Below are positions 14,486-22,934 of a stretch of 33,413 bases of DNA, in pieces. Source of the stretch: Thiobacillus sp. (GTDB lineage: Bacteria > Pseudomonadota > Gammaproteobacteria > Burkholderiales > Thiobacillaceae); assembly GCA_020057245.1 (NCBI GenBank), contig JAGVGD010000107.1, forward strand, positions 1-33,413. Reading direction: 5' to 3'. Each line of letters opens with the position of its first letter. The first letter of the stretch is position 1. Below the pieces are notes generated by a model. It saw nothing but the letters and a program-made list of their open reading frames with translations, made no database searches and was not told the DNA's origin. Both the position numbers and the translations under genes were made by a program.

Positions 14486-14649
14486 CTTTGCTCCTAAAAA
14501 TCCTTGCATCACAACTTTGCAAACCCCATGGCAACTGTGGGTGAATGCCACATTGGTTTGGACGACAAAATTTACCCGGCCGATCGATTTGACGCGGTTC
14601 AGCCTTTCTGGGTTTAGCGAAGAACGTGCCAGAGATTTTTTCAGCAAAA

Positions 14650-14800
14650 AAATCATATAGATGGGTGATTCAGACGGGATGTGAATCCGTGCGGGCTGGC
14701 TTTGCGCGGGCCAATTTGTCGCCTGATGGAGACGGATTTCGGTCTGTTTATATAAGCCACTGTATTAACAAGGCTTTTTTGTCTGCTTTCAGCGACAGGG
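14650..14800 (+). repeat. Structured repeat, copy 1
   Basis: This copy begins AAATCATATAGAT and shares with copy 2 the blocks TGAATCC, TTTGTCGC-TGATG-AGAC and TTGTCTGCTT-CAGCGACA. The arms TGTCGCCTGATGGAGAC (14717-14733) and GTCTGCTTTCAGCGACA (14781-14797) form an imperfect stem around a 47-nt loop. The plus frame, open from a GTG at 14626 to 14934, gives KSYRWVIQTGCES, which also aligns with copy 2. Whether this is a decayed gene or a structured RNA is open. Confidence 0.6.
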
Positions 14801-14976
14801 GTTGCTTGTCGAGCTGGTCAGAGATCAAGCCTTGTAAAGGCATGACAGCTTCAGAACACGGCTCTCAAAGGAATGGTCTGTCCTTGCCTTCGGGCTTCTG
14901 TTTCATGAATGGATACGAATGCAGAGGCACTTAAGCAGGACAGAGCTACGACCATGCCAAGTCTATTTTTTAAATT

Positions 14977-15124
14977 AAATCATATAGATATACGGTTTAC
15001 GTGGGTTTTGAATCCAGGTTGACCGACTCTGCACCGGCTGATTTGTCGCTTGATGAAGACAGGTACCAGAAGGATCTCGGCTTGTGTATTGATCAGGCCA
15101 TGTTGTCTGCTTCCAGCGACAAAG
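14977..15124 (+). repeat. Structured repeat, copy 2
   Basis: A diverged direct copy exactly 327 bp downstream of copy 1. The stem arms are TGTCGCTTGATGAAGAC (15044-15060) and GTCTGCTTCCAGCGACA (15105-15121). Relative to copy 1 a C-A mismatch becomes T-A and a G-T wobble becomes G-C, so pairing is kept or improved. The plus frame reads KSYRYTVYVGFES and ADLSLDEDRYQKDLGL, matching copy 1 with conservative changes, but no start codon is present. Confidence 0.6.
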
Positions 15125-15196
15125 CCGACCTGAGACTTCCAGGCAAAGAAACCTGACGCCGTCTGCGGGATCGAGACTTGATTGCCCCCTGTGAAT

Positions 15197-15450
15197 TCAG
15201 CAGATGCGCGGCAGCGGATCGTCATCCAGCACGCGGCGGCCACCCAGCTCGCTTTCCACAATCACCCGGCTGTCGCCCGTTTCGATGCGGCCGATGCGGT
15301 CGATGATGCAGGCGTCGCGACCTTGAGGGCAGGGATTGCACGCGGGCGAACAACAATTGGGGGACAGACTGTCTCTGGTTGTTCTCGGGTGGCGCCCGCA
15401 TACAGCTCTTATAGGTCCGCATCCCTCATCCCGTTCCCCTGCCTGCCGGC
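15197..15450 (-). pseudogene. Possible 3' gene remnant with Cys-rich segment
   Basis: A minus frame ending in TGA at 15197-15199 encodes RDACIIDRIGRIETGDSRVI followed by a ESELGGRRVLDDDPLPRIC tail, preceded by a Cys-rich stretch CCSPACNPCPQG. Codon use in the last 45 codons is like that of core genes. The frame is open to about 15470 but contains no ATG start. It is either the 3' end of a decayed gene or a chance frame. The family is not recognised. Confidence 0.35.
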
Positions 15451-15569
15451 TGGCCGAACAAGATTATGTGTGGCACCGAACAGACAGTGTCAGGCAACAC
15501 CTCTACATTTCACCCAGGCAGTTGCGGCCGTTCTACCAGACCGCTTTCGTAATTCAATTACCAGGGTTC

Positions 15570-15977
15570 ATGACCATGACAAGAAAAAATTCCAGATTCC
15601 AGTTGCCACAGCTGTCGCGTAGTGGCGTTGTATACGCCTTGCTGGTGGGGGGTGTGATGCTGATGGCAGGCTGTGCCGGTACGCCGCCGACAGAACAGAT
15701 TGCCGTTACGAAAGCGGCTGTTGCGCATGCCAGCAACGCTGGCACCACCCAGTTTGCCCCCGTCGAGCTGCAGTCCGCCAAGGACAAGCTGGCGCGCGCC
15801 GAACAGGCGATGGAGAAAAAAGACTACGCGCTCGCCAGCCGGCTCGCGGACGAATCCCTGGCGGATGCCCGCCTGGCTGAGGCCAAGAGCGAATCCGCTC
15901 AAGCGCAAAAAGCCGCCAAAGACACGCAGGATGCAAGCCGTGTACTGCGCGAAGAAATCAACCGTAAAGCCCAATAA
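15570..15977 (+). CDS. DUF4398-type lipoprotein
   Basis: A 135-residue lipoprotein. The N-terminal signal ends in the lipobox LMAGC with C35 as the lipidation site. The mature part (about residues 50-135) is Ala/Lys/Glu-rich, helical, and matches the DUF4398 style of coiled, amphipathic repeats (VELQSAKDKLARAEQAMEKK). The start is placed at the ATG 15570 (a second ATG at 15576 is possible); longer upstream frames are not supported. It lies 17 bp before the OmpA-like lipoprotein gene, whose N-terminal part carries similar helical sequence, so the two are likely co-transcribed and act at the outer membrane. Confidence 0.82.
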   Translation: MTMTRKNSRFQLPQLSRSGVVYALLVGGVMLMAGCAGTPPTEQIAVTKAAVAHASNAGTTQFAPVELQSAKDKLARAEQAMEKKDYALASRLADESLADARLAEAKSESAQAQKAAKDTQDASRVLREEINRKAQ

Positions 15978-15994
15978 TCCTGAAAGCACACATC

Positions 15995-16903
15995 ATGAAA
16001 AAAAATCATTTCTTTGCCCTGAGCCTGATCGGTGTGGCCGTCATGTCTGGCTGCAGCACGATGCCCCAAAGCACAACGCTGGATAGTGCCCGCGTGGACT
16101 ACAGCAAGGCACAGGCCAACCCGCAAGTCGTCACGCTCGCGCCCCTGCAACTCAAGGATGCGGGTGAGGCGCTCGACCGTGCCAATGCCGCCCAAACTTC
16201 GCGTGAAGATGCCGAGGTGGTAGAAAGCCTGGCTTACGTGGCCAAGCAGAAAATCGCACTCACCCAGGAAACCGCGCAACGCAAAAGTGCCGAATTGGCT
16301 GTCAGCAACGCCTCTGCAGAACGTAACAAGCTGCAACTGCAGGCCCGCACCAACGAAGCCGATCAAGCCCATCAGCAGGCGGCGATGGCCGAACTGACTG
16401 CCGAGCAGAAAACCGCCGAAGCCAATCTGGCCCGTCAGCAGGCAGCCGCGGCGCAAGCCAGCGCTGCGCAGGACCAGGCCAGCCTGGCAGCCATGCAGGC
16501 CCAGATGGATGAGCTGAATGCCAAGAAAACGCCACGCGGCATGGTGATCACGTTGGGCGACGTGCTGTTTGACACCAACCAGGCCCAGCTGAAATCGGGC
16601 GGCGAACGCAATGTGCAAAAGCTCGCCGAATTTCTCAAGCGCTATCCGCAGCGCACGGTGCTGATCGAAGGCTTCACCGACAGCCGCGGCAGCGACAGCA
16701 GCAACCAGGTGCTATCCGAACAGCGAGCCCAAGCAGTCAGCATGGCCCTGATCGGCATGGGTGTCGGCCGTGATCGCGTCAGCACCAAAGGCTATGGCGA
16801 AGCGTATGCCGTTGCCGGCAACGACACGGCATCCGGCCGTCAACTGAACCGTCGGGTGGAAATCATGCTGTCCGATGAGCGCGGCGTGATCGCGCCACGC
16901 TGA
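15995..16903 (+). CDS. OmpA-family lipoprotein with DUF4398-like region
   Basis: A 302-residue outer-membrane lipoprotein. The lipobox VMSGC places lipidation at C20. Residues 30-175 are a long Ala/Gln/Glu-rich coiled coil related to DUF4398. Residues 180-295 form an OmpA/Pal peptidoglycan-binding domain with VLFDTNQAQL, the EGFTDSRG motif and the NRRVEI end. It should tether the outer membrane to peptidoglycan. It follows the smaller lipoprotein by 17 bp and is followed by a terminator at 16988. Confidence 0.9.
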   Translation: MKKNHFFALSLIGVAVMSGCSTMPQSTTLDSARVDYSKAQANPQVVTLAPLQLKDAGEALDRANAAQTSREDAEVVESLAYVAKQKIALTQETAQRKSAELAVSNASAERNKLQLQARTNEADQAHQQAAMAELTAEQKTAEANLARQQAAAAQASAAQDQASLAAMQAQMDELNAKKTPRGMVITLGDVLFDTNQAQLKSGGERNVQKLAEFLKRYPQRTVLIEGFTDSRGSDSSNQVLSEQRAQAVSMALIGMGVGRDRVSTKGYGEAYAVAGNDTASGRQLNRRVEIMLSDERGVIAPR

Positions 16904-17214
16904 GTAGCGCCTAGGCCATGCCCAGGTAAAGGCAGCACGAATGGTGCCACCCATCAGCCGCCCCTAGTCAAACACGAATCCCTTCTCGCCCGCCTTATTA
17001 ATTAATGGCGGGCTTTTTAATGACAATTGGGGCAATTGTGGACAGACCACGGTTCCGAGCCTATTCGCCTCAACAGGCACGGACAAGTAACCAAGTTGCC
17101 AACAGCGGCAAGGCAAAGTGAAGCAGTAAAGCCCGCTTGAGCCCCCACCCCCACGTTCTCCCCGATGCGGTTTCGGCCTAGACTTTGCGTGAACATCGTC
17201 GCCAGGAGATCGCC
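16904..17214. other. Intergenic region after the OmpA-like gene
   Basis: Apart from the terminator at 16988-17018 no gene is seen. The stretch 17100-17180 is unremarkable and presumably carries the promoter of the secretin-domain gene. Confidence 0.4.
16988..17018 (+). terminator. Terminator after the OmpA-like lipoprotein gene
   Basis: GCCCGCC and GGCGGGC form a perfect 7-bp stem with a TTATTAATTAAT loop, followed by TTTTT. It lies 85 bp after the stop of the lipoprotein gene on the same strand. Confidence 0.88.
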
Positions 17215-18072
17215 ATTCACATCCGTTTCGTCGCCACATTGTTCTGTCTGCTCACGCTCGCCGGCCTCGCCCGCGCCGGGGACACGCTCGAAATCATTCC
17301 CCTGCAGCATCGCACGGCGGAAGAAGTGATCCCCAGGCTGCAGCCGTTTCTGGAGCCCGGCGGCGCGCTCACCGGCATGCAGGGCAACCTGATCCTGCGC
17401 GCGTCGCCCGCCAACCGCGCACAAATCCGGCAGGCGCTCGCGGCGATCGACGTTGCGCCGCGCCAGCTACTCATTACCGTGCGGCAAAGCCTGGACCGCT
17501 CGCGCGAGCAGCAGTCGTTCGGGCTTCACGGCAGGATCGATACCGACACTGTCGACATGACCGTCCCGCCCAGCGGCCGGGGCGGCGCGCAAGTCGAAAT
17601 TGGCGACGGCAATTCGCACATCGGCGCGCGGCTCGACGACCGCAGCCTCGATCAAGCCAGCCGGGTGAGCCAGCACGTGCGCGTGGCCGATGGCGGCCGC
17701 GCAATGATCCAGACCGGCGTCGAACTGCCGCTCACGCTGCGCGAGGTCGTCGACGACCCCCATGGCCGGACGGTGCGCGAAAGCGTGGTGTATTACAGCG
17801 CCGGCAGCGGCTTTTATGTCGCGCCGCAACTCATCGGCGACCGCGTCACGCTGGATATTCATCCGGTTCAGCAAACCTTTGACGCGGCCGCGCCCCGCAG
17901 CGTCGTCGGGCAGCAACTGCACACCACGATCAGTGGTCGCCTGGGGGAGTGGATCGCGCTCGGCGGCGGCGACACGCAGGACCAGCAGGACCGTCGCCGC
18001 CTGCTGGGCGCAGGCCAGAGCAATACACGCGAAACCGGTCAGGTATGGCTCAAGGTTGACGTGGCCGAGTGA
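17215..18072 (+). CDS. Secretin-domain protein, apparent ATT start
   Basis: A protein of about 285 residues with a signal peptide ending ARA, a short secretin N-type domain (DTLEIIPLQHRTAEEVIPRL, about residues 20-80) and a C-terminal region similar to the type II/III secretion secretin core (VADGGRAMIQTGVELPLTLR; VTLDIHPVQQTF). It is far shorter than pore-forming secretins. No ATG or GTG opens the frame near the signal peptide. AGGAG at 17204-17208 lies 6 nt before an ATT at 17215 that gives (M)HIRFVATLFCLLTLAGLARA. A TTG at 17185 is the alternative but has no ribosome site. Role unknown. Confidence 0.75.
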   Translation: MHIRFVATLFCLLTLAGLARAGDTLEIIPLQHRTAEEVIPRLQPFLEPGGALTGMQGNLILRASPANRAQIRQALAAIDVAPRQLLITVRQSLDRSREQQSFGLHGRIDTDTVDMTVPPSGRGGAQVEIGDGNSHIGARLDDRSLDQASRVSQHVRVADGGRAMIQTGVELPLTLREVVDDPHGRTVRESVVYYSAGSGFYVAPQLIGDRVTLDIHPVQQTFDAAAPRSVVGQQLHTTISGRLGEWIALGGGDTQDQQDRRRLLGAGQSNTRETGQVWLKVDVAE

Positions 18073-18202
18073 GCGGCGGCCGAAGGGATCGATTTCACGC
18101 CTGAATAATCGGGGAAGGCCCTGAACCATTCGCCGGCTTTCCGCACCAATCAACGTTACGATGCGCACCGACCATACTGATACGAAACGAATGGAGACCG
18201 CC

Positions 18203-19279
18203 ATGCTGACCCGCTATCTGCCTGTTCTGTTTGCACTGCTTTCGGCATTTTCCCTGCACGCCGCAGAACCCGCGCCGGCTGCAAAAACGGGCGCCTACTA
18301 CGGCGCAAAATCGACCGAGTATCCCGCCTGGTTCAAGGACAGTTTTCTGCATCTGCGGGAAGACATCGACGAGGCCCGCAAGAGCGGCAAGCGCGTAATC
18401 CTGATGTTCACCCAGGACGGATGTCCGTATTGCTCGGCACTGGTCGAGCGCAATCTGTCGCAGCGCGAGATCGAGTCCACGATGCGGGAAAAATTCGATG
18501 TGGTCGTGATCAACATCTGGGGCGACAAGGAACTCGTCGGGCTGGACGGCAAGAGCCTCACCGAGAAGGACTACAGCGCGGCACAGAAGATCCAGTTCAC
18601 GCCCAGCCTGGTGTTCTTCGACGAGTCCGGCAAAACCCTGCTGCGGCTCAACGGCTATGTGCCGCCGGCGCGCCTGCAAGCTGCGCTCGACTGGGTGGGC
18701 GGACGCCATGAAGACAAGGTGGCGTTCCGCGATTTTGTCGCCGCGCGAGAAGTGCCGAAGCAGGCTTCGGGCGAGATGATCAAGCAGGACTTCTTCCTGC
18801 AGAACGCCACCGACCTGCGCCGCTTGGGCAAACAACCGAAGCCGCTCGCCGTGTTCTTCGAGCAGAAGGACTGCCCGGACTGCGAGGTGCTGCACCGGCG
18901 CGTGCTGGCCGATCCGGAAACCCGCGCCATGATTGCAAAATTCGACAGCGTGCAGTTCGACATGTGGTCGCGCGCCCTGATCACCACGCCGGAAGGAAAA
19001 CGCATGCCGGTGCGCGACTGGGTCCGCCAGCTCGGCGTCAACTTTGCCCCCGGCATCGTGTTATTCGACGCTGGGGGCAAGGAGGTCATCCGCTGGGAAT
19101 CGTCCTTCCGCGTGTTTCACACCCTGGGCATGTTCGATTACGTCGAATCGAAAGCCTATCGCGAGGAACCCAGCTTTCAGCGTTTTCTCGCCGCCAAGAC
19201 CGAGCACATCCGCGAGGCCGGGCTGGACGTGAACATCTGGCGCTACGCCGATGAACCGGTCGCCGCGCCCACCCGGTAA
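18203..19279 (+). CDS. SoxW-like protein with two thioredoxin domains
   Basis: A 358-residue periplasmic thiol protein. Residues 1-20 are a signal peptide. Two thioredoxin-like domains follow: the first with C74-P-Y-C77 in FTQDGCPYCSAL, the second with C224-P-D-C227 in FEQKDCPDCEVL. The FTPSLVFFD and FAPGIVLFD stretches carry the cis-Pro of each fold. The first domain matches SoxW, the thioredoxin associated with thiosulfate oxidation (Sox) proteins; the doubling is less usual. The start at 18203 is chosen for GGAG 6 nt upstream, over an upstream ATG at 18161. No sox genes are adjacent, so its partner is inferred. Confidence 0.82.
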   Translation: MLTRYLPVLFALLSAFSLHAAEPAPAAKTGAYYGAKSTEYPAWFKDSFLHLREDIDEARKSGKRVILMFTQDGCPYCSALVERNLSQREIESTMREKFDVVVINIWGDKELVGLDGKSLTEKDYSAAQKIQFTPSLVFFDESGKTLLRLNGYVPPARLQAALDWVGGRHEDKVAFRDFVAAREVPKQASGEMIKQDFFLQNATDLRRLGKQPKPLAVFFEQKDCPDCEVLHRRVLADPETRAMIAKFDSVQFDMWSRALITTPEGKRMPVRDWVRQLGVNFAPGIVLFDAGGKEVIRWESSFRVFHTLGMFDYVESKAYREEPSFQRFLAAKTEHIREAGLDVNIWRYADEPVAAPTR

Positions 19280-19295
19280 AGCGGAATCAAGGGGC

Positions 19296-19332
19296 CCGGC
19301 TCAATGATTTTTGCTGCCCCGGTTTGAGCCGG
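19296..19332. terminator. Inverted repeat between convergent genes
   Basis: CCGGCTCAA (19296-19304) and TTGAGCCGG (19324-19332) form a perfect 9-bp stem with a 19-nt loop that contains TTTTT. It sits between the convergent SoxW-like and small membrane-protein genes and is a plausible shared transcription end, though the loop is long and no T run follows. Confidence 0.45.
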
Positions 19333-19626
19333 CTATTGATCGCGTGATTCGTACTCGATGCCGCCGAGGTATTTGTACATCCAGTTGTAGAGCGCACACC
19401 CCGCCGCGGTCATGATGTAACCCATCAGCAGATAGGCGATGGGGAGAAACAGAAAAAACACCGGTGAGGGCTGATTGATCGTATTGCCGGCGGCATCGAT
19501 GCCCGGCGGAATGAAGGAAACCAGGATCGCCATCGGGATCACGAAAATCAATGAGCCGAGTGCGGTGAGCACCCCGAATACTTTGGCGTTCTGGTGCGGT
19601 GACAGGCGTGCAATTTGCGTCTTCAT
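19333..19626 (-). CDS. Small two-helix membrane protein
   Basis: A 97-residue protein with two hydrophobic segments (about residues 16-38, GVLTALGSLIFVIPMAILVS, and 53-78, PVFFLFLPIAYLLMGYIMTA), both termini probably cytoplasmic, and an acidic C-terminus after a YKYLGG turn. It is reminiscent of DUF3566-type transmembrane proteins, but this is a loose match. It has no obvious partner, being convergent with the SoxW-like gene and divergent from the GST gene. Confidence 0.7.
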   Translation of the reverse strand: MKTQIARLSPHQNAKVFGVLTALGSLIFVIPMAILVSFIPPGIDAAGNTINQPSPVFFLFLPIAYLLMGYIMTAAGCALYNWMYKYLGGIEYESRDQ

Positions 19627-19753
19627 TCTTTCCCCCCTGATTGATGGTTTTCGTCAGTTTGTTTAGCCCGCCAGCCCCGTTGTTGCGTCATTCAATCCAG
19701 GGCGGAAGGCGGGTAAATTATGCCCTGATTTAAGTCCTCAACTTTAGAAAGAA

Positions 19754-19776
19754 ACCGGGTGCGGACTTCACCCGGT
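19754..19776. promoter_or_regulatory. Hairpin upstream of the GST gene
   Basis: ACCGGGTG (19754-19761) and CACCCGGT (19769-19776) form an 8-bp stem with a 7-nt loop. On the minus strand it is followed by TTCTTTC. It lies 38 bp upstream of the GST start and could be a leader hairpin. Confidence 0.4.
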
Positions 19777-19813
19777 GACCCCTTCGCAATACTGATCCAG
19801 GAACCCATCCACC

Positions 19814-20476
19814 ATGTCTTCTCTCACGCTCATCATCGGCAACAAGAACTACTCGTCCTGGTCAATGCGGCCCTGGCTGCTGCTGCGGCAGGCGGGCATT
19901 CCTTTCGAAGCGGTGCGCATCCCGCTGTACGTGCCGGGCTCGGAAATCGATCTGGCGAAGTGGTCGCCTTCGGGCAAGGTGCCGGCGCTGCACGATGGCG
20001 GGATCCGGGTGTGGGATTCGCTGGCGATTTGCGAATATCTCGCCGAGCGTTATCCCGAACACAACTTGTGGCCGGCCGATGCGGCGGCACGGGCGGTGGC
20101 GCGCTCGGTGAGTGCGGAGATGCATGCGGGCTTCGGCGCGCTGCGCGAGCTCATGTCGATGAACATTCGCGCGCGCTATCCGGGCCAGGGGCGCACGCCG
20201 GACTGCCTGGCGGATCTCGAACGCATCCTGGCGATCTGGACGGATTGCCGCGCGCGCTTTGGCAGCGGCGGCGATTTTCTGTTCGGGTGCTTTGGCATTG
20301 CCGATGCGATGTTTGCGCCGGTGGTGCTGCGCTTTGAGACCTACGGTGTGGCGCTGGAAGGTGCGGCGGGCGCCTATGCCGGGGCGATTCGGGCGCTACC
20401 GGCATTGCGGGAATGGGTGGCGGATGCGGTGGCGGAGGCCGAGCGGATCGAAAAATTCGAACGCGGCGCGGCTTGA
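19814..20476 (+). CDS. Glutathione S-transferase family protein
   Basis: A 220-residue cytosolic GST. The N-terminal thioredoxin-like domain has NKNYSSWSMRPWLLLRQAGI, where the serines are the likely glutathione-activating residues, then the cis-Pro in GKVPAL and the DSLAICEYLAERYP glutathione-contact motif. The C-terminal helical domain has the FGIADAMFAPVVLRF N-capping motif. It belongs to the bacterial group of YfcF/beta-like GSTs. Substrate not predictable. No ribosome site is strong, but the ATG at 19814 gives the usual family N-terminus. Confidence 0.9.
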   Translation: MSSLTLIIGNKNYSSWSMRPWLLLRQAGIPFEAVRIPLYVPGSEIDLAKWSPSGKVPALHDGGIRVWDSLAICEYLAERYPEHNLWPADAAARAVARSVSAEMHAGFGALRELMSMNIRARYPGQGRTPDCLADLERILAIWTDCRARFGSGGDFLFGCFGIADAMFAPVVLRFETYGVALEGAAGAYAGAIRALPALREWVADAVAEAERIEKFERGAA

Positions 20477-20727
20477 GTATGGGCCGAAAGGACTACGAAC
20501 GGGGCTGATTGGGGCCGGCGGGGCCGTGCGGCGCGCCCTCGCGGCCGTTGGATTAAGCCGACATTTTGAAATCTCCTGCAAAACAGGGCAATTCAGGGCT
20601 TCAATATTGGCGCGGATAGGCCGATAATCATTGCGGCGTATCAGAGGGGGGCAGGCCCGCCTGCCATTGGCCCGGATCGCTTGAACGCATTTGGCACCTT
20701 CTTTCCAAAACCAACCAAGGGGTATAC

Positions 20728-21027
20728 ATGAACAAATCCGAACTGATCGATGTCGCAGCAACCGAAGCCGACATCAGCAAAGCTGCCGCTGGCAAGGCAC
20801 TGGACGCCATCCTCGCAGCCGTTGTCAAAACCGTGGCAAAAGGCGATACCGTGACCCTCGTCGGTTTCGGCACCTTCAAATCGTCCAAGCGTGCTGCCCG
20901 CACCGGTCGCAATCCCCAGACTGGCGCCGAGATCAAGATCGCTGCTTCGACCGTGCCGCGCTTCACCGCTGGCGCTGGCTTCAAGGCCGCCGTCGCAGGC
21001 AAGAAGGCTGCTCCCAAGAAGAAGTAA
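20728..21027 (+). CDS. HU-family DNA-binding protein
   Basis: A 99-residue histone-like protein of the HU/IHF family, which bends and compacts DNA as a dimer. The N-terminal [19 protein letters not shown] and the signature [21 protein letters not shown] are textbook. The C-terminus carries a short Lys/Ala tail (KKAAPKKK) beyond the canonical 90 residues. AAGGGG precedes the ATG with good spacing. A strong terminator follows at 21070, so it is monocistronic. Confidence 0.95.
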   Translation: MNKSELIDVAATEADISKAAAGKALDAILAAVVKTVAKGDTVTLVGFGTFKSSKRAARTGRNPQTGAEIKIAASTVPRFTAGAGFKAAVAGKKAAPKKK

Positions 21028-21069
21028 ATATCCGGCAAGCCTGGCATTTTGCAGGCCGCCCGATCATCA

Positions 21070-21096
21070 AGCCACCTCATCCGGGGTGGCTTTTTC
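21070..21096 (+). terminator. Terminator of the HU gene
   Basis: AGCCACC pairs with GGTGGCT and is followed by TTTTTC, 42 bp after the HU stop codon. Confidence 0.88.
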
Positions 21097-21169
21097 ATGG
21101 GCGCTTGATCCGCGATGCGGCGCGCGCACCTGCCGGCTGCAAACGCAAGCGGCGATCACCGGAAATAAA

Positions 21170-21204
21170 ACAGCCCCGCGGGTCAAACCAGCGGGGCTGT
21201 TTTT
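21170..21204. terminator. Bidirectional terminator
   Basis: ACAGCCCCGC (21170-21179) and GCGGGGCTGT (21191-21200) form a perfect 10-bp stem flanked by TTTT on the plus side and by AAAATAAA, which reads as a T-rich tail on minus. It could end both the HU side and the decayed minus-strand gene at 21244. Confidence 0.85.
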
Positions 21205-21243
21205 GAAGCGGCCGACAAGCCGCTCAAGATTGGAGCTGGGGCT

Positions 21244-21393
21244 TTATGCCTTCATCCGTTTTGTGCGTGCGCGCAGGCCGATCAGGCCAAGGCCCACGAG
21301 CAGCATGCCCCAGGTGTTGACGCCCGCAAAGTTGGTGCCGTTTGCGCAGGGGCCGGCGTTCGTGGGCGAATCAGCGGTCTGGCTGTAGACAGG
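21244..21393 (-). pseudogene. Remnant of a protein with a C-terminal sorting-type tail
   Basis: A minus frame with TAA at 21244-21246 encodes CANGTNFAGVNTWGMLLVGL followed by GLIGLRARTKRMKA. A hydrophobic helix with LLVGLGLIGL followed by a basic cluster is the form of exosortase-type C-terminal sorting tails, and closely resembles LLVGLGLVGFVIRRRK of the PEP-CTERM protein at 25727. The VPEP part is missing. The frame is blocked by a stop at about 21397 and has no ATG, so only the 3' end of a gene survives. Confidence 0.55.
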
Positions 21394-21639
21394 TACGTGT
21401 CACAGATCTGACACAGTGAGGCGTAAAGGCAATATTCACACCAGAAATTTTAGCCGCCACATATACACATGATTAATAAGATAATTAGTTTTTGATAGAT
21501 TATGACTATCCGCTAAAGCGTCTCGCCATGTAAAAAAGTTCCGACAATTCCGGCCGTTCGGCAAAAGAAACCCACAACCTGTCCGATGAGTCATGACCCC
21601 TCTCACGCTTGTTAAACCCGATCTCCCCGACCCGACACC

Positions 21640-22857
21640 GTGCTGAAAAAAATCCAATCCAAAGATCTGCAACTGGGCATGCATCTGCACGAACTGTGCG
21701 GCTCGTGGATGGAGCACCCGTTCTGGCGCAGCAAGTTCACCCTGACCGACACGGCGGACATCCAGAGCATCCTCGGCAGCGGCATCACCGAAGTCTGGAT
21801 CGATACCGCCAAGGGATGCGACCTGCCCGGCGAAACCGAGGCCGAATCTGCCGCTTCGGTGACCGAAGCGCTGACGGCGGTTGCGGTGGAACCGCGCGTC
21901 GAGCCGCCCAAGCCGGCGTCGATGAGCGACGAGCTCAAGCGCGCCGCCATGATCTGCAACACGGCCAAGAAAGCCGTGGTTTCCATGTTCCGCGAAGTGC
22001 GCATGGGTAATGCGATCAATGCCGAAGCGGCGGGCGAACTGGTCGAGGAAATCTCTTCGTCGGTGATCCGCAACCCGGGCGCGCTGATCAGTCTGGCGCG
22101 GCTGAAGACCGCCGACGACTACACCTACATGCACTCGGTCGCGGTCTGCGCGCTGATGGTGTCGCTGGCGCGGCAGCTTGGGCTGGACGAACAGGACGTG
22201 CGCGAGGCGGGAATGGCCGGACTGCTGCACGATCTGGGCAAAGCGTTGATGCCGATGGATGTGCTCAACAAGCCGGGCAAGCTGACCGACGACGAGTTCC
22301 GCATCATCAAGAGCCATCCGGTCGAGGGGCACCGCCTGCTGGTTGAAGGCAAGACCGCCAGCGCCATCGTGCTGGATGTCTGCCTGCACCATCATGAAAA
22401 GGTCGACGGCAGCGGCTACCCGGACAAGCTCAAAGGCGACGACATCAGCCTGTTCGCCAAGATGGGCGCGGTGTGCGACGTCTACGACGCGATCACGTCC
22501 AACCGCCCCTACAAGGCCGGCTGGGATCCGGCCGAGTCCATCCGCAAAATGACCGAGTGGAGCAAGGGCCACTTCGACGAACGCGTGTTTCAGGCTTTCA
22601 TCAAGAGTATCGGCATCTACCCGACCGGCTCGCTGGTGAAGCTGAGTTCCGGACGTCTGGCCGTGGTGCTGGAGCAATCGGAGAAATCGCTGCTGGCGCC
22701 GCGCGTGAAGGTGTTTTTCTCGACCCGGTCGCAAGCCCACATCGTGCAGGAGCTGATCGATCTTTCGCACCCGGGCACGCTGGAAAAAATCGTCAGCCGC
22801 GAGGACGCAGCCAAATGGGGTATCAAGAACCTGGACGCGCTGTGGGCAAGCTATTGA
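21640..22857 (+). CDS. HD-GYP domain protein, putative cyclic-di-GMP phosphodiesterase
   Basis: A 405-residue cytoplasmic protein. Residues 1-130 are a DUF3391-type N-terminal domain (MLKKIQSKDLQLGMHLHEL...WMEHPFWRSKF). Residues 155-330 are an HD-GYP domain, with H165 in MHSVAV, H197-D198 in GLLHDLGK and the GYP motif HHEKVDGSGYP at 251-261. All expected metal ligands and the GYP triplet are present, so it should hydrolyse cyclic-di-GMP. The start is a GTG at 21640 with no clear ribosome site. It lies 77 bp before a GGDEF gene, giving a turnover/synthesis pair. Confidence 0.92.
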   Translation: MLKKIQSKDLQLGMHLHELCGSWMEHPFWRSKFTLTDTADIQSILGSGITEVWIDTAKGCDLPGETEAESAASVTEALTAVAVEPRVEPPKPASMSDELKRAAMICNTAKKAVVSMFREVRMGNAINAEAAGELVEEISSSVIRNPGALISLARLKTADDYTYMHSVAVCALMVSLARQLGLDEQDVREAGMAGLLHDLGKALMPMDVLNKPGKLTDDEFRIIKSHPVEGHRLLVEGKTASAIVLDVCLHHHEKVDGSGYPDKLKGDDISLFAKMGAVCDVYDAITSNRPYKAGWDPAESIRKMTEWSKGHFDERVFQAFIKSIGIYPTGSLVKLSSGRLAVVLEQSEKSLLAPRVKVFFSTRSQAHIVQELIDLSHPGTLEKIVSREDAAKWGIKNLDALWASY

Positions 22858-22934
22858 GACGGCCAAGCCATGTTTGAACCCATGATGCCTTTTTCACGTT
22901 GTCCCAGGTCATGAAGCTTATTGCATAGATGTAA

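Noticed and set aside
14980-15261. Minus-strand frame of 93 codons across repeat copy 2
   Set aside because: It resembles the matching minus frame of copy 1 only as expected from DNA similarity; the plus frame conserves residue classes better, and neither has a ribosome site.
21436-22866. Minus-strand open frame of about 476 codons opposite the HD-GYP gene
   Set aside because: Composition is typical of an antisense frame and the plus frame has intact HD and GYP motifs.
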